From an uncultured Gammaproteobacteria bacterium (GTDB lineage Bacteria; Pseudomonadota; Gammaproteobacteria; PS1; Pseudothioglobaceae), in assembly GCA_913057955.1 (NCBI GenBank), contig CAJXOB010000003.1, positions 1-64,000 on the forward strand: a DNA stretch of 64,000 bases, written 5' to 3'. Shown piece by piece: positions 34,763 to 46,746 of this stretch. A program made the position numbers and the translations under genes. Position 1 is the stretch's first letter. Every line of letters begins with the position of its first letter. The notes under the pieces are model-generated. The model was not told the origin of the DNA and made no database searches. It saw nothing but the letters and a program-made list of their open reading frames with translations.

Positions 34763-37126
34763 TTAAAGCTTGCCAAGTTTATTCCAAGTTTCAACCACAG
34801 TATCAGGGTTGAGTGAGATGCTAGTTATCTCTTGTTTTAGCAGCCACTCTGCAAAATCAATATGATCTGAAGGTCCTTGACCGCATATACCAATATACTT
34901 TCCCTGACGATGACATGCCTCAATGGCCATAGTAATCAATTTTTTAACTGCATCATTTCTTTCATCAAATCCTTCGGCTATTAGGCCGGAGTCTCTATCC
35001 ATACCAAGTGTTAATTGTGTTAAATCATTTGAGCCAATAGAGAAGCCATCAAAATATTGTAAAAAATCTTCGGCTATAATAGCATTTGATGGAAGTTCAC
35101 ACATCATGATTATTCTTAAACCATCTTTTCCTCGCTCCAGTCCATTCTCTTTTAAGAGTTCAATTACTTTTGAAGCTTCAGAGGTTGTTCGAACGAAAGG
35201 AATCATTATTTCAACATTTTTAAAACCCATTTCATTTCTAACATTTTTAATTGCAAGACACTCTAGTTCAAAGCACTCTCTAAAATCTGAAGAGATATAT
35301 CGTGATGCACCCCGAAAGCCAATCATTGGATTTTCTTCATGTGGCTCATATAGCTCACCTGCAAATAAATTTGAATATTCATTAGATTTAAAATCAGACA
35401 TTCTAATAATTACTGGCGACTTGGAAAAGCTCGCAGCAATTGTTGAAATGCCTTCTGTTAATTTCTGAATATAAAAATCTATAGGAGATTTATAGCAAGC
35501 GGTTCTTTTTTGAATTTCATCTTTGAGATCTTCTGGAAGTTTGTCAAATTCAAGTAAGGCTTTCGGGTGAATACCGATTGTATTATTAATAATAAATTCG
35601 AGTCTAGCAAGACCTACTCCCGCATTTGGAATACTTGAAAAATCAAATGCTCTTGAGGGATTACCCACATTCATCATAATTTTTACAGGAATCTCTGGCA
35701 GTCTACTTACTTCAGAATATGTGTGCTCAAATTTTAAGCTTCCTTTATAAACTTTTCCTGTATCCCCTTCAGCACAAGATGCCGTAATCACTTCAGAATC
35801 TTTAAGTATTTCAGTTGCATTGCCTGTACCAACAATTGCCGGCACTCCAAGTTCCCTTGCGATAATTGCTGCATGACATGTTCTTCCGCCGCGGTTTGTA
35901 ATAATTGCAGAAGCTAGTTTCATCACAGGCTCCCAGTCTGGGTCCGTCATATCAGTTACTAGAACATCACCCTTACTAACCAAGTTCATTTCAGATAAGC
36001 TGTTGATTATTCTGATTTTACCGGTTCCAATTTTCTGACCAATTGCGCGACCTTCTATAAGAATTTCAGAGGTTTCAAGAAGCTTATAACGCTCAATTTT
36101 CTGAGAACTTTGTCGACTTTTAACAGTTTCAGGTCTTGCTTGAACAATATAGATTTTTCCATCAGATCCATCAAGAGCCCATTCAATATCCATTGCCCTT
36201 CCATAATGCGTCTCAATTTTCATTGCATATTCAGCAAGCTCTTCAATTTGAGCATCATTTAAACTAAATTTTAGGCGTTCTTGAGCGCCCACTTCAGTAG
36301 TTGTAACTGGTGAGCTTGATTTTGCATCTGAATAAATCATTTTTATTGACTTAGAGCCAAGACTTCTAGACAAAATGGCTGGCTTTCCTGATTTTAGTGT
36401 TGGTTTATGAACATAAAATTCATCTGGGTTTACAGAGCCCTGAACGACAGTTTCGCCCAATCCATAAGCAGAGGTAATAAATACAACATCATCGAATCCA
36501 GATTCAGTATCAAGAGTAAACATGACACCGCTTGCTCCGATGTCACTTCTAACCATTTGCTGGACTCCGGCAGAAAGGGAAACCATTTCATGTTCAAAAC
36601 CCTGGTGAACTCTATAAGAAATGGCTCTATCGTTGTAGAGTGATGCAAATACTTTTTTGATAGAGCTTAAAATATCATCGATACCGCTAACATTCAGATA
36701 AGTTTCCTGTTGACCGGCAAAAGACGCTTCAGGCAAGTCTTCTGCAGTTGCCGATGAGCGAACCGCAAAAGTTACAGAAGGGCCATATTTCTCAGTTAAT
36801 TTTTGATAACTTTCAACAATAGATTTGTGAAGATCTTCGGGAAATGGAGACTCTTCAACCCACTGACGAATTAATGCGCCAGTTTTGGTGAGTTCTTTAA
36901 TGTTAGTTATATCAAGCGAAACTAGAAGCTTATTAATTTTAATTTTTAAATTTGAATGATGTAAAAAGGATTCAAACGCCTCAGCCGTTGTCGCAAAGCC
37001 TCCAGGAACTCTAACGCCTTGAGAGCTAAGTCCACTAATCATTTCACCTAGAGAAGCATTTTTGCCTCCAACTTTTTCAACATCGGACATGCCAACATCA
37101 TCCAGCCAGATTACGTTTTCAAACAT
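34763..37126 (-). CDS. ppsA: phosphoenolpyruvate synthase
   Basis: A 787-residue enzyme converting pyruvate and ATP to PEP, AMP and phosphate. Domains in order: N-terminal ATP-grasp ([24 protein letters not shown]), central swivelling domain with the phosphohistidine in [13 protein letters not shown] at about residue 413, and C-terminal PEP-binding barrel ([20 protein letters not shown]). It is divergent from tkt-gap-pgk-pyk-fba across a 290-base AT-rich gap with no gene. With PpsR it controls gluconeogenic flux. Confidence 0.96.
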   Translation of the reverse strand: MFENVIWLDDVGMSDVEKVGGKNASLGEMISGLSSQGVRVPGGFATTAEAFESFLHHSNLKIKINKLLVSLDITNIKELTKTGALIRQWVEESPFPEDLHKSIVESYQKLTEKYGPSVTFAVRSSATAEDLPEASFAGQQETYLNVSGIDDILSSIKKVFASLYNDRAISYRVHQGFEHEMVSLSAGVQQMVRSDIGASGVMFTLDTESGFDDVVFITSAYGLGETVVQGSVNPDEFYVHKPTLKSGKPAILSRSLGSKSIKMIYSDAKSSSPVTTTEVGAQERLKFSLNDAQIEELAEYAMKIETHYGRAMDIEWALDGSDGKIYIVQARPETVKSRQSSQKIERYKLLETSEILIEGRAIGQKIGTGKIRIINSLSEMNLVSKGDVLVTDMTDPDWEPVMKLASAIITNRGGRTCHAAIIARELGVPAIVGTGNATEILKDSEVITASCAEGDTGKVYKGSLKFEHTYSEVSRLPEIPVKIMMNVGNPSRAFDFSSIPNAGVGLARLEFIINNTIGIHPKALLEFDKLPEDLKDEIQKRTACYKSPIDFYIQKLTEGISTIAASFSKSPVIIRMSDFKSNEYSNLFAGELYEPHEENPMIGFRGASRYISSDFRECFELECLAIKNVRNEMGFKNVEIMIPFVRTTSEASKVIELLKENGLERGKDGLRIIMMCELPSNAIIAEDFLQYFDGFSIGSNDLTQLTLGMDRDSGLIAEGFDERNDAVKKLITMAIEACHRQGKYIGICGQGPSDHIDFAEWLLKQEITSISLNPDTVVETWNKLGKL

Positions 37127-37416
37127 TAAAATCCTTATATATTAGTTTATTAGCTCAAGGTTTGATGAAGTAGCATCCATTTTGACACAAAATGTAATAC
37201 AAGAGTTTTTCATCAAAAGTATAATTTTAATACATTAAAAATGAAGTGGATTATAGATTGTTAAGTATTTCATTTTTTAATCATAATTTGATAATGATAC
37301 TATATTGCAATTGAATATTATTCCTTCTAATTGCTTTAATGCCGGCTTTTTGACGATAGAAAAGTACAAAAAAAATGTATAATTTATGGTTCACAATATT
37401 TTCAGGGGTTTAAATA

Positions 37417-39405
37417 ATGGCGACACAAATTGAATTAGCAAATGCTATCCGAGCCTTGAGCATGGATGCTGTGCAAAAAGCAAACTCCGGACACCCCGGT
37501 GCACCAATGGGGATGGCTGATATTGCTGAGGTTTTATGGAATAAACATTTAAAGTTTAATCCATCAAATTCAAATTGGTCAGACAGAGATCGATTTGTTC
37601 TTTCAAATGGCCATGGATCAATGCTTATCTACTCTTTGTTGCATTTGACTGGTTTCGATTTAAGTATTGATGATCTTAAGGGTTTTCGTCAACTTCACTC
37701 CAAAACACCTGGACATCCAGAATATGGTTATGCAGATGGAGTAGAAACAACAACAGGCCCATTAGGACAAGGTATTTGTAATGCTGTTGGCATGGCAATT
37801 GCGGAAAGAACTCTTGCTGCTCAGTTTAATAAGCCAGGGCATTCTATTGTAGATCATCATACGTACGCTTTTATGGGTGATGGCTGCCTTATGGAGGGAT
37901 TGTCGCATGAATCTTGCGCAATGGCTGGAACCCTTGGATTGGGGAAATTAATAGCGTTCTGGGATGACAATGATATTTCAATTGATGGACATATTGGTGA
38001 TTGGATGGAAAAAGGCGTTTCTGGCCGGTTTAAGTCATACAATTGGCATGTTATATCTGACGTTGATGGCCATGATCCTGAGGCAATCAATGCTGCTATA
38101 GTTGAAGCTAAAGCAATGAATGATAGGCCTTCGTTAATTTGTACTCGCACTGTAATTGGTTTTGGCTCTCCTAATCTAGCAGGGTCTCATAACGTCCATG
38201 GCGCAGCTTTGGGTGAAGAGGAGGTCGCAAAAACACGAGAAAAACTTGGTTGGAATTATGGGCCATTCGAGATTCCTGATGAGATTTATGAGGGGTGGAA
38301 TCATAAAACTGAAGGTGCGGAAGCAGAAGATGAGTGGAATGAAAGATTTAAAGCTTACAGCGTTGCCTTTCCGAGTGAAGCCGCTGAATTTGAACGTCGA
38401 ATTTCTGGGAAGCTGCCCGATAATTTTGGCTCAAAAATGGATGATTATATTGCCAAAACACAGCAAGATATGCCTAATATAGCATCAAGAAAAGCATCAC
38501 AAAATACAATCGAAGCTATGGGCCCTATAGTCCCTGAATTATTTGGTGGATCTGCCGATTTAACTGGCTCAAATTTGACCAATTGGTCTGGAAGTGTTGT
38601 AGTCAATGCTGAAAATGCAAATGGAAACTATATTTCCTGGGGAGTCCGTGAATTTGGTATGGCGGCAATGATGAATGGAATGGTTTTGCATGGCGGCCTT
38701 AAAGTTTATGGCGCAACATTTCTTATGTTTATGGAATATATGAGAAATGCCCTTCGAATGTCTGCAATGATGAAGATTGGAACAATTTTTGTTTATACAC
38801 ATGATTCAATTGGTCTTGGTGAAGATGGTCCAACGCATCAAGCAGTCGAGCAGATAGCAACTATGCGGGTTATACCTAACTTTCAAACTTGGCGGGCATG
38901 CGATGCCATTGAGTCTGCAGTATCATGGAAGGTTGCTATGTTAAGAGGTGATGCGCCTACAGCATTAATTTTCTCCAGACAAAACTTAACTCCAATGGAG
39001 CGAACTATTGATCAGGTTAACAATATTGAGAAAGGCGGATATATACTTAAAGATTGTAGTGGAGATGCTGACATAATTTTAATTGCTACTGGCTCAGAGG
39101 TTTCGTTGGCAGTTGATGCGGCAACAATGATGAGCGATAAAAAAGTTCGTGTTGTGTCAATGCCTTCAACAAATGCGTTTGATGACCAAGATCAAGGATA
39201 TAAGGATTCAGTATTAACGCCTGGAGTTAAGCGTGTTGCTATAGAAGCTGGCGTTGCAGAGTCATGGTACAAATATGTAGGTCTTGAGGGAGGCATAGTT
39301 TCGATGACCACTTACGGGGAGTCAGCGCCTGCTGGAGAGCTATTTAAACATTTTGGGTTTACTGTAGATAACGTAATTTCCACTGTTGATAGAGTTTTAA
39401 GTTAA
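37417..39405 (+). CDS. tkt: transketolase
   Basis: A 662-residue thiamine-diphosphate enzyme of the pentose phosphate and Calvin-type pathways. Motifs are [15 protein letters not shown] near residue 24, [30 protein letters not shown] (ThDP site) and later [14 protein letters not shown] and RPCD-equivalent WRACDA. Length and domain order are normal. It opens the carbon-metabolism operon and ends 21 bases before gap. A TATAAT box at 37378-37383 is a possible -10, though no good -35 is visible. Confidence 0.96.
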   Translation: MATQIELANAIRALSMDAVQKANSGHPGAPMGMADIAEVLWNKHLKFNPSNSNWSDRDRFVLSNGHGSMLIYSLLHLTGFDLSIDDLKGFRQLHSKTPGHPEYGYADGVETTTGPLGQGICNAVGMAIAERTLAAQFNKPGHSIVDHHTYAFMGDGCLMEGLSHESCAMAGTLGLGKLIAFWDDNDISIDGHIGDWMEKGVSGRFKSYNWHVISDVDGHDPEAINAAIVEAKAMNDRPSLICTRTVIGFGSPNLAGSHNVHGAALGEEEVAKTREKLGWNYGPFEIPDEIYEGWNHKTEGAEAEDEWNERFKAYSVAFPSEAAEFERRISGKLPDNFGSKMDDYIAKTQQDMPNIASRKASQNTIEAMGPIVPELFGGSADLTGSNLTNWSGSVVVNAENANGNYISWGVREFGMAAMMNGMVLHGGLKVYGATFLMFMEYMRNALRMSAMMKIGTIFVYTHDSIGLGEDGPTHQAVEQIATMRVIPNFQTWRACDAIESAVSWKVAMLRGDAPTALIFSRQNLTPMERTIDQVNNIEKGGYILKDCSGDADIILIATGSEVSLAVDAATMMSDKKVRVVSMPSTNAFDDQDQGYKDSVLTPGVKRVAIEAGVAESWYKYVGLEGGIVSMTTYGESAPAGELFKHFGFTVDNVISTVDRVLS

Positions 39406-39426
39406 TTTTTTTTATAGGAGTTTGAT

Positions 39427-40425
39427 ATGACAATAAAAGTTGGAATTAATGGTTTTGGTCGAATTGGTCGAATGGTTTTTCGTGCAATTGATAAGGACTT
39501 TGATAATTTAGAAGTAGTCGGAATTAACGACCTACTTGATAATGATTATCTATCTTATATGCTGAAATATGATTCAGTGCATGGAAGGTTTGGTAAAGAT
39601 GTCGAAGTAGAGGGAAATAATTTTGTCATTGATGGAAAAAAAATTCGATTAACTGCCGAGCGAAATCCTGCAGATTTAAAGTGGGGTGATATTGGAGCAG
39701 ACTTAGTTATTGACTGTACTGGTTTTTTCTTAACGGAAGAGGGTTGTCAGGCACATATTGATGCAGGCGCTAAAAAAGTAATACAGTCAGCCCCTTCTAA
39801 AGACGCTACGCCAATGTTTGTGTATGGCGTTAACCATGAATTATATGATGGTCAGTCCATAATATCAGCTGCATCATGCACTACAAATTGCTTGGCTCCA
39901 ATTGCCAAGGTACTTAATGATGCATGGGGTATTAAGCGCGGTTTGATGACTACGGTCCACGCTGCAACTGCCACTCAAAAAGCTGTTGATAGCCCTTCTA
40001 TGAAAGACTGGCGAGGTGGTCGAGGTATATTAGAGAATATTATTCCTTCATCAACGGGCGCTGCTAAAGCGGTTGGTAAGGTACTACCGGAACTTAACGG
40101 TAAGTTGACTGGGATGGCTTTTAGAGTGCCTACTTCCGATGTTTCAGTTGTGGATTTAACTGCTGAGTTGAATAATGAGTCTGATTATGAAGCAATTTGC
40201 GCTGCAATGAAGGTGGCTTCTGAGGGCTCAATGAAAGGCGTTTTAGGCTATACAGATGAAAAAGTTGTTTCGACAGATTTTGTTGGCAGTACTTACGCTT
40301 CAATCTTTGATGCAGAGGCAGGCATGTCAATGGACTCTACATTTGTTAAAATAGTCTCTTGGTATGATAATGAGTATAGTTATACTTGCAACTTGTTGCG
40401 TTTAGCTGGACACATTTCACAATAG
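39427..40425 (+). CDS. gap: glyceraldehyde-3-phosphate dehydrogenase, type I
   Basis: A 332-residue enzyme. The NAD-binding loop [15 protein letters not shown] is at the N-terminus. The catalytic Cys is in [12 protein letters not shown] at about residue 152, and the substrate site includes [22 protein letters not shown]. An Asp in GINDLLD near residue 34 suggests NAD specificity. AGGAG precedes the ATG. It sits between tkt and pgk, serving glycolysis, gluconeogenesis or a Calvin-type cycle. Confidence 0.97.
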   Translation: MTIKVGINGFGRIGRMVFRAIDKDFDNLEVVGINDLLDNDYLSYMLKYDSVHGRFGKDVEVEGNNFVIDGKKIRLTAERNPADLKWGDIGADLVIDCTGFFLTEEGCQAHIDAGAKKVIQSAPSKDATPMFVYGVNHELYDGQSIISAASCTTNCLAPIAKVLNDAWGIKRGLMTTVHAATATQKAVDSPSMKDWRGGRGILENIIPSSTGAAKAVGKVLPELNGKLTGMAFRVPTSDVSVVDLTAELNNESDYEAICAAMKVASEGSMKGVLGYTDEKVVSTDFVGSTYASIFDAEAGMSMDSTFVKIVSWYDNEYSYTCNLLRLAGHISQ

Positions 40426-40449
40426 TTTAAATTTGATTTGGGGTATTTA

Positions 40450-41625
40450 ATGAATTTACTTAAGATGACTGATCTTGATTTAAGTGGAAAGAGAGTTTTA
40501 ATTAGGCAAGATTTAAATGTCCCAATAAAGAATGGCGAGGTAACAAGTGATAAGCGAATTTTAGCCTCATTGCCAACTATTATTCATGCGCTTAAAGCTG
40601 GCGCTAAGGTTATGATAATGTCACACCTTGGAAGACCAAATGCTGGAGAGTTTGATGAAAAATATTCACTTAAGCCAGTAGCTAAGCATCTCTCTGTTTT
40701 ACTAGGGCAGCCAGTAACTCTTGAGTCAAACTGGCTTGATGGTGTTGAGATGAATTTCGGTGAAGTTATCCTTTGTGAAAATGTCAGATTTAATGAAGGT
40801 GAAAAAGAAAATGATGAGTCCTTGTCAAGACAAATGGCATCTTTGTGCGACGTTTGTGTTCAAGATGCTTTTGGGACTGCACATAGAGCACACGCTTCAA
40901 CCTATGGTGTTGCTGAGTTTGCGCCGATTGCTTGCGCCGGACCTCTACTCGTAGGTGAGCTTGAAGCCCTTGGGAAAGCGCTTGAAAACCCAAAAAGACC
41001 AATGGTTGCAATTGTTGGAGGATCAAAAGTGTCAACTAAATTAACGGTACTAGACGCGCTTTCTAAGATTGTTGATCAGTTAGTGGTTGGTGGCGGTATT
41101 GCGAATACATTTATTGCAGCTCAAGGTCATAGTGTTGGTCAGTCTTTGTGTGAGCATGACCTCATTCCTACAGCCCAAGCATTAATGCAGCATTGTGAAA
41201 TTCCAATCCCTGGTGATGTAATTTGTGGAAAAGAATTCTCTGAATTTTCAGTCGCAGAAACTAAAAATTCAAGCGGCATTGCTTCTGATGATATGATTTT
41301 TGATATTGGTCCTAATTCCACTGCTGAGTTATGTGAAATTATGAAAAATGCTGGAACAATTGTTTGGAATGGACCTGTAGGTGTATTTGAATTTGATCAG
41401 TTTGCAAATGGTACTGAGAAAATAGCACATGCGATTGCAGAGTCAGATGCTTTTTCAATTGCTGGTGGCGGTGATACCTTGGCCGCTGTTAGTAAATTTA
41501 ATATCGAAGATAAAATATCCTATATTTCAACAGGCGGAGGCGCATTTTTAGAGTTTTTAGAGGGCAAAAAACTTCCAGTTGTTGAAGTATTAGAGAAAAG
41601 AATGCAGGAGCAAAATAATCAATAG
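40450..41625 (+). CDS. pgk: phosphoglycerate kinase
   Basis: The track starts at TTG 40438, but GGGG at 40440-40443 serves ATG 40450 ([20 protein letters not shown]), which matches the family N-terminus and gives 391 aa. Motifs are [21 protein letters not shown], a late [12 protein letters not shown] and the C-terminal [17 protein letters not shown]. It transfers phosphate from 1,3-bisphosphoglycerate to ADP. Its last codons contain the ribosome binding site and presumed start of pyk. Confidence 0.96.
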   Translation: MNLLKMTDLDLSGKRVLIRQDLNVPIKNGEVTSDKRILASLPTIIHALKAGAKVMIMSHLGRPNAGEFDEKYSLKPVAKHLSVLLGQPVTLESNWLDGVEMNFGEVILCENVRFNEGEKENDESLSRQMASLCDVCVQDAFGTAHRAHASTYGVAEFAPIACAGPLLVGELEALGKALENPKRPMVAIVGGSKVSTKLTVLDALSKIVDQLVVGGGIANTFIAAQGHSVGQSLCEHDLIPTAQALMQHCEIPIPGDVICGKEFSEFSVAETKNSSGIASDDMIFDIGPNSTAELCEIMKNAGTIVWNGPVGVFEFDQFANGTEKIAHAIAESDAFSIAGGGDTLAAVSKFNIEDKISYISTGGGAFLEFLEGKKLPVVEVLEKRMQEQNNQ

Positions 41626-43063
41626 AAGAACAAAAATTGTAGCCACTCTCGGACCGTCAACTGATGATCCTGAAGTTTTAAAAGGAATTTTAGATGCTGG
41701 GGTAAACGTCGTTCGAATTAATTTTTCGCATAATAATGAAAAAGAGCACCTAGAGCGAATTGCTCAAGTCAGGAAATACGAAAAAGAAAATGATATGTTT
41801 ATTGGAATTTTGATGGACCTTCAGGGTCCAAAAATTCGAATTTCTTCGTTTGTAAATGACAAGATAGAGCTTAATAAGGGTGATCAATTTACTCTTGATG
41901 CTGAGCTTCCAAAATCTGAAGGAAGTCAGACATGTGTTGGTATAGCTTATAAAGAGCTTCCAAATGACTTAAAAGTTGGAAACACCTTGCTGCTAGATGA
42001 TGGAAAAATTATTCTTAAAGTACTACAGATAGTGGGACCAAAAATTTTAACTGAAGTCCTACAAGCCGGAATTCTATCTAATAATAAAGGAATAAATTTA
42101 CGTGGCGGTGGTTTAAGTGCAAGCGCTTTAACAGAAAAAGATAAGCGAGATATTTTGACTGCAGCTAAGGCAGATGCGGATTATGTTGCTATTTCTTTTC
42201 CTATTCATGCAGACGATATTCGTGAGACTAAGAGACTCCTTAAGGAGGCTGGCTCTAGCGCAAGTGTTATAGCAAAAATTGAGCGAGCTGAAGCACTACA
42301 AGAGGATGTGATTAATGAAATTATTCAAGAATCCGCAGGAATTATGGTTGCACGTGGAGATTTAGGTGTTGAAATTGGTGATCCTCAGTTGCCAGCACAG
42401 CAAAAACGTTTAATCTTATTAGCCAGAGCCAATGATAGATTTGTTATAACCGCAACTCAAATGTTGGAGTCGATGATTACTAGTCCTATTCCAACTAGAG
42501 CTGAGGTTTTTGACGTTGCAAACGCAGTTTTAGATGGTACTGATGCAGTTATGCTTTCTGCAGAAACTGCAGTAGGAAAGCACCCTGTAGAGGCAGTAAA
42601 AACAATGAGTGATGTTTGTTTGGAAACAGAAAAAAGTCCAACCGCAAAAGTATCTCATCATAGACTTCATGAGCATTTTGAAGGTATTGATGAGACAATC
42701 GCTATGAGCTCTATGTACGCTGCAAACCATTTGGGTGCAAAGGTTGTAGCAACTTTAACTCAAACTGGAAAAACAGCGCTCTGGATGTCAAGAATTAGTT
42801 CAAATATTGCAATTTTTGCAATGTCTGATAATTACAAAACTTTAAAGAAAGTTACTATCTATAGAGGCGTCTATCCTTGTTATATAGATAAAACAAGTAC
42901 TGATGACTGGAATGATGTTAATAGTCATGTTATAGAAAATCTTGAGGATAAGTCCCAAGTTGAAAAAGGTGATATTGTTATTTTAACAAAGGGGATGCAT
43001 AAAGATAAGTCAGGCGGCACAAACCTGATGAAAATTTTGCGTGTGGGCGATGGAAATTATTAA
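41618..43063 (+). CDS. pyk: pyruvate kinase with presumed non-canonical start codon
   Basis: The track ORF (from ATG 41795) lacks the first 59 residues, including the conserved RINFSH motif. The frame is open back to 41594 and encodes [12 protein letters not shown], the standard pyruvate kinase N-terminus, but contains no ATG, GTG, TTG or CTG there. AGGAG at 41606-41610 points to ATC 41618 (or ATA 41615) as start, giving 481 aa, a normal length. Later motifs are [33 protein letters not shown] and TATQMLESM. It overlaps pgk by eight bases. Product identity is certain; the start codon is inferred. Confidence 0.9.
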   Translation: MNRRTKIVATLGPSTDDPEVLKGILDAGVNVVRINFSHNNEKEHLERIAQVRKYEKENDMFIGILMDLQGPKIRISSFVNDKIELNKGDQFTLDAELPKSEGSQTCVGIAYKELPNDLKVGNTLLLDDGKIILKVLQIVGPKILTEVLQAGILSNNKGINLRGGGLSASALTEKDKRDILTAAKADADYVAISFPIHADDIRETKRLLKEAGSSASVIAKIERAEALQEDVINEIIQESAGIMVARGDLGVEIGDPQLPAQQKRLILLARANDRFVITATQMLESMITSPIPTRAEVFDVANAVLDGTDAVMLSAETAVGKHPVEAVKTMSDVCLETEKSPTAKVSHHRLHEHFEGIDETIAMSSMYAANHLGAKVVATLTQTGKTALWMSRISSNIAIFAMSDNYKTLKKVTIYRGVYPCYIDKTSTDDWNDVNSHVIENLEDKSQVEKGDIVILTKGMHKDKSGGTNLMKILRVGDGNY

Positions 43064-43087
43064 AAGTAAAATATAAGGGTGAAAATT

Positions 43088-44149
43088 ATGATAAACAATC
43101 AAGAAGAATTAAGACAAACTGCCAATCAATTGGCTTCTAGAGGTAAAGGATTACTTGCAGTAGATGAGTCTACTCCAACCATAGGGAAGCGTCTTGCTGG
43201 GATTAATGTAGACAACACAGAAGAAAATCGCCAAGCCTATCGTGGAATGCTCTTTACTGCAGAAGGTATTGGTGAATATATTAGCGGAGTCATCCTTTTT
43301 GAAGAAACGCTTTATCAAAACCACCTTGACGGTGAAACTATGGTTTCAAAAATTAATAAGCTGGGAATAATTCCTGGTATTAAGGTAGACAAAGGCTTGA
43401 GCCCATTAGCTGGCGGGCATGAAGTAGAGACATGGTGTAAAGGTCTAGAAGGTCTTGCTGAAAGAACTGCTGAGTATTATAAACAAGGAGCACGTTTTGC
43501 AAAATGGCGTGCCGTGCTTCAAATTACTGCTGATGGATGCCCTACAGATCTTGCAATTAGAGAGAATGCTTGGGGCCTTGCAAGATATGCAAAAATTTGT
43601 CAAGAGTCAGGACTTGTTCCTATTATTGAGCCTGAAATTTTAATGGACGGTGATCATACTATTGAGAAGACCGCAGAAGTGCAAGAGAAGGTCTTAGTTG
43701 AAGTTTACAAAGCTTGCTCAGAAAATAACGTTTTCTTAGAAGGAACATTGTTAAAGCCTTCAATGACTGTTTCTGGTGCTGATAATTCTAATAAAGCTGA
43801 CTCAGAAGAAGTCGCTAAGATGACAGTTCGCACAATGAATCGTTGCGTGCCAGCAGCAGTTCCTGGAATTATGTTTCTTTCAGGCGGGTTAACGGAAGAA
43901 GATGCTTCTGTTTATCTTAATACTATGAATAGTATTGAACATAAAAGCGCTACAAGCTTGACATTTTCTTATGGAAGAGCTTTGCAGCAATCGTGTCTAC
44001 AGGCTTGGAAAGGCAATGATATTGAAGCAGGCCAAAAGGCCTTAATGGCAAGATGCCAAGCTAATTCAGAGTCATCTACTGGGGATTATGTTGCTGGATC
44101 TCAGCCCTCTTCTCAAGACACATTATTCGAAGCTGGCTATAAGTATTAA
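43088..44149 (+). CDS. fructose-bisphosphate aldolase, class I
   Basis: A class I (Schiff-base) aldolase rather than the metal-dependent class II more usual in bacteria. The Schiff-base Lys is in LEGTLLKPSMTV at about residue 222, and the N-terminus GKGLLAVDESTPTIGKRL is typical. The track starts at GTG 43079, but AAGGG at 43075-43079 fits ATG 43088 better (353 aa). It is the last gene of tkt-gap-pgk-pyk-fba and is followed by a strong terminator. Confidence 0.94.
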   Translation: MINNQEELRQTANQLASRGKGLLAVDESTPTIGKRLAGINVDNTEENRQAYRGMLFTAEGIGEYISGVILFEETLYQNHLDGETMVSKINKLGIIPGIKVDKGLSPLAGGHEVETWCKGLEGLAERTAEYYKQGARFAKWRAVLQITADGCPTDLAIRENAWGLARYAKICQESGLVPIIEPEILMDGDHTIEKTAEVQEKVLVEVYKACSENNVFLEGTLLKPSMTVSGADNSNKADSEEVAKMTVRTMNRCVPAAVPGIMFLSGGLTEEDASVYLNTMNSIEHKSATSLTFSYGRALQQSCLQAWKGNDIEAGQKALMARCQANSESSTGDYVAGSQPSSQDTLFEAGYKY

Positions 44150-44210
44150 TCTTTGATTTTTTATCAGATTTAGACTTAAGAATTTAGTCTAAAGCTTAAA
44201 GCGTATAATG

Positions 44211-44237
44211 AAAGGCCCGAATTATTTCGGGCCTTTT
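44211..44237 (+). terminator. rho-independent terminator after the aldolase gene
   Basis: AAAGGCCCGAA-TTAT-TTCGGGCCTTT is an 11-bp perfect stem with a 4-nt loop followed by T. A TATAAT (44204-44209) lies directly before it, so a transcript from that box would start inside the hairpin. Confidence 0.9.
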
Positions 44238-44256
44238 GTATTGAAAAACAAAAAGA

Positions 44257-46128
44257 ATGAATAAAAGTAAATATTATCCTGTAATTGTTGTTGGCGGCGG
44301 GCATGCCGGAACAGAGGCAGCTCTGGCGTCAGCTAGAATGGGTGTCGATACATTGCTAATAACTCATAATGTTGAGACGCTAGGCCAGATGAGTTGTAAT
44401 CCGGCGATTGGTGGGATTGGTAAGGGTCATCTTGTCAAAGAGATTGATGCGATGGGTGGCATAATGGCCAAAGCTATTGACTTATCTGGTATTCAGTTTA
44501 GAACACTCAACGCATCTAAAGGTCCAGCTGTTAGAGCTACCAGAGCCCAAGCAGACAGAATATTGTATAAAGCAGCCATAAGAAGAAAAATTGAAAATCA
44601 GGAGTATCTAAGTTTATTTCAGCAGCCAGTTGACGATTTAATTATTGAAAATAATAGAGTTAAGGGCGTTATAACGCAAATGGGCTTGGAATTTTTTGCA
44701 GATAAAGTGATCTTAACTTCAGGCACTTTTTTAGGCGGCATTATTCATATTGGTAAGCAACACTATCAAGGAGGAAGGGCTGGAGATGCACCTGCTAACG
44801 TTTTGTCTGAGAGGTTGCGATCATATGATTTAGGAGTAGGAAGGCTAAAAACAGGAACCCCTCCTCGTCTTGATGGAAGAACAATTAACTTTAATGTATT
44901 ACAAAAACAAGAGGGTGACACTCCACTACCAAGCTTTTCATTTATGGGGAAGTCAGCAGATCATCCTCAACAAATTCCATGTTTTATTACGCATACGAAC
45001 GCCAAAACTCATGAATATATTACTAATGGCCTAAAAGACTCACCACTCTATAGTGGAAAAATTGAAGGTGTCGGCCCTAGGTATTGCCCTTCTATTGAGG
45101 ATAAGGTTGTGAGATTTGCAGAAAGAGATTCGCATCAAATATTTGTTGAGCCAGAAGGCTTAACAACTCATGAGGTATATCCAAATGGCATCTCTACTTC
45201 ACTGGCATACGAAGTTCAGGAGGATTTTGTAAACTCAATTAAAGGCTTTGAAGATGCAAAAATTATTCGGCCAGGCTACGCTATTGAATATGATTTTTTT
45301 GATCCTAGAGGATTGAAACAAACACTCGAAGTTAAGAAAATATCAGGCCTGTTTTTTGCAGGACAAATTAATGGCACTACAGGTTATGAAGAGGCTGCTG
45401 CGCAAGGTTTGCTAGCTGGAATTAATGCCGCTTTACAGGTTCAAGAGAAAGATCCCTGGACACCTAAACGCGATGAGTCTTATATCGGCGTTATGGTTGA
45501 TGATTTGACTACCAAAGGAGCAACAGAGCCATATCGAATGTTTACCTCTAGGGCAGAATACCGACTTTTACTTCGAGAAGATAATGCTGATGAAAGACTC
45601 ACACCACAGGCTAGAGAAATGGGACTTGTCGATGATCTTCGTTGGCTTTCTTTCAATGGAAAATACGAACAAGTAGCGAATGAAAAAAAACGTTTAAAGT
45701 CTTTTTGGATCCAGTCAGGAGATGTCCAAGCCGAAGAAGTTTTGGGGATAAATCTTAGTCATGAATACAGCTTAGAAGCCTTATTAAAAAGACCAAATAT
45801 TGATTACAAGTTGCTGAGTAAAATTGAAAAAGCGAAACCATTCTTGGAAGATAGAATGATTATCGAGCAAGTTGAAAATCAAATTAAATATGAGGGATAT
45901 ATAAAGCGACAGTTAGATGAAATTGAAAAATATCGAAAAAATGAAAACACTAAGCTTTCATCAGATATCGATTACAGTGAGATTAAAGCTCTATCAAATG
46001 AGGTTAGGCAAAAGTTGGATGAATTCAAGCCTGAAACAATTGGCCAAGCTAGTAGAATCCAAGGCGTCACTCCAGCATCAATTTCTATATTATTGGTTTT
46101 TTTGAAAACTTACAAAGCGCTGTCGTGA
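44257..46128 (+). CDS. mnmG: tRNA uridine 5-carboxymethylaminomethyl modification enzyme MnmG
   Basis: A 623-residue FAD protein that, with MnmE, modifies U34 of certain tRNAs. The FAD loop is [19 protein letters not shown] at the N-terminus. [28 protein letters not shown]-type sequence and the C-terminal [11 protein letters not shown] are family marks. The length is typical. It overlaps rsmG by four bases, the classic gidA-gidB arrangement often found near replication origins, although no parAB or origin is seen here. Confidence 0.97.
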   Translation: MNKSKYYPVIVVGGGHAGTEAALASARMGVDTLLITHNVETLGQMSCNPAIGGIGKGHLVKEIDAMGGIMAKAIDLSGIQFRTLNASKGPAVRATRAQADRILYKAAIRRKIENQEYLSLFQQPVDDLIIENNRVKGVITQMGLEFFADKVILTSGTFLGGIIHIGKQHYQGGRAGDAPANVLSERLRSYDLGVGRLKTGTPPRLDGRTINFNVLQKQEGDTPLPSFSFMGKSADHPQQIPCFITHTNAKTHEYITNGLKDSPLYSGKIEGVGPRYCPSIEDKVVRFAERDSHQIFVEPEGLTTHEVYPNGISTSLAYEVQEDFVNSIKGFEDAKIIRPGYAIEYDFFDPRGLKQTLEVKKISGLFFAGQINGTTGYEEAAAQGLLAGINAALQVQEKDPWTPKRDESYIGVMVDDLTTKGATEPYRMFTSRAEYRLLLREDNADERLTPQAREMGLVDDLRWLSFNGKYEQVANEKKRLKSFWIQSGDVQAEEVLGINLSHEYSLEALLKRPNIDYKLLSKIEKAKPFLEDRMIIEQVENQIKYEGYIKRQLDEIEKYRKNENTKLSSDIDYSEIKALSNEVRQKLDEFKPETIGQASRIQGVTPASISILLVFLKTYKALS

Positions 46129-46736
46129 GTGAAAACGAGAGATTACTTTGTGAAGGCGCAGAGTTGATGAGTATAAGTCTTTCAGAGTTTCAAGTGCAAC
46201 AACTACTTAAGTACCACGCACTTATTATTAAATGGAATAAAGTATACAATTTAAGTGCAATACGCGACCCTATAGAGTCAATTAAAAAACACTTCTTGGA
46301 TAGCCTATCAATATTAAATTTTATAAAGCCAGGATTATTATTAGATATTGGCTCTGGAGCTGGATTACCCGGTATTATTATTGCAATTATGAGGCCAGAA
46401 ACTAGTGTGTTTGTAATTGATAGTGTTGGTAAAAAATGTCGATTTATGCAAACGGTAAAAACGGAACTATCTTTGAATAATTTAACAGTAGTTAATAGCA
46501 GGGTCGAGTCATTTAGTTATCATGACTCTTTTCCTCAAATAACTTCTCGCGCCTTTTCAGATTCAGTTAGTACTATTAAAAAAACACAACATTTAATATC
46601 AACTGATGGGCGTTACTTAATGATGAAAGGCGATAATATCGATGAAGAAAATGTTGAAAAAATGAAGTTAAAAATACATACTTTAAAAGTACCATTTGTG
46701 TCAGATAATCGTTCACTTTTAGAAATTCAGCTATAA
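46125..46736 (+). CDS. rsmG: 16S rRNA (guanine-N7) methyltransferase RsmG
   Basis: A 203-residue SAM-dependent enzyme methylating G527 of 16S rRNA. The SAM loop is [17 protein letters not shown] at about residue 70, preceded by [20 protein letters not shown], both typical. It starts at GTG 46125, overlapping mnmG. The product is slightly short but complete. Confidence 0.95.
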   Translation: MSENERLLCEGAELMSISLSEFQVQQLLKYHALIIKWNKVYNLSAIRDPIESIKKHFLDSLSILNFIKPGLLLDIGSGAGLPGIIIAIMRPETSVFVIDSVGKKCRFMQTVKTELSLNNLTVVNSRVESFSYHDSFPQITSRAFSDSVSTIKKTQHLISTDGRYLMMKGDNIDEENVEKMKLKIHTLKVPFVSDNRSLLEIQL

Positions 46737-46746
46737 TTTTTTGACT

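Noticed and set aside
34923-35468. 181-aa plus-strand ORF inside ppsA
   Set aside because: Antisense shadow of a conserved gene, with Ser/Phe/Ile-rich composition and no ribosome binding site; same reasoning applies to the other antisense lines of the track.
37127-37416. tRNA or small RNA in the ppsA-tkt gap
   Set aside because: No cloverleaf, anticodon arm or terminator hairpin was found; only AT-rich promoter-like sequence.
41591-41795. Frameshift or truncation of pyk
   Set aside because: The upstream frame is intact, encodes the conserved N-terminus and has a ribosome binding site at proper spacing, so a non-canonical start explains it better than damage. A sequencing error cannot be fully excluded.
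44204-44209. TATAAT as the mnmG promoter
   Set aside because: It would start the transcript inside the terminator stem, and no good -35 is visible.
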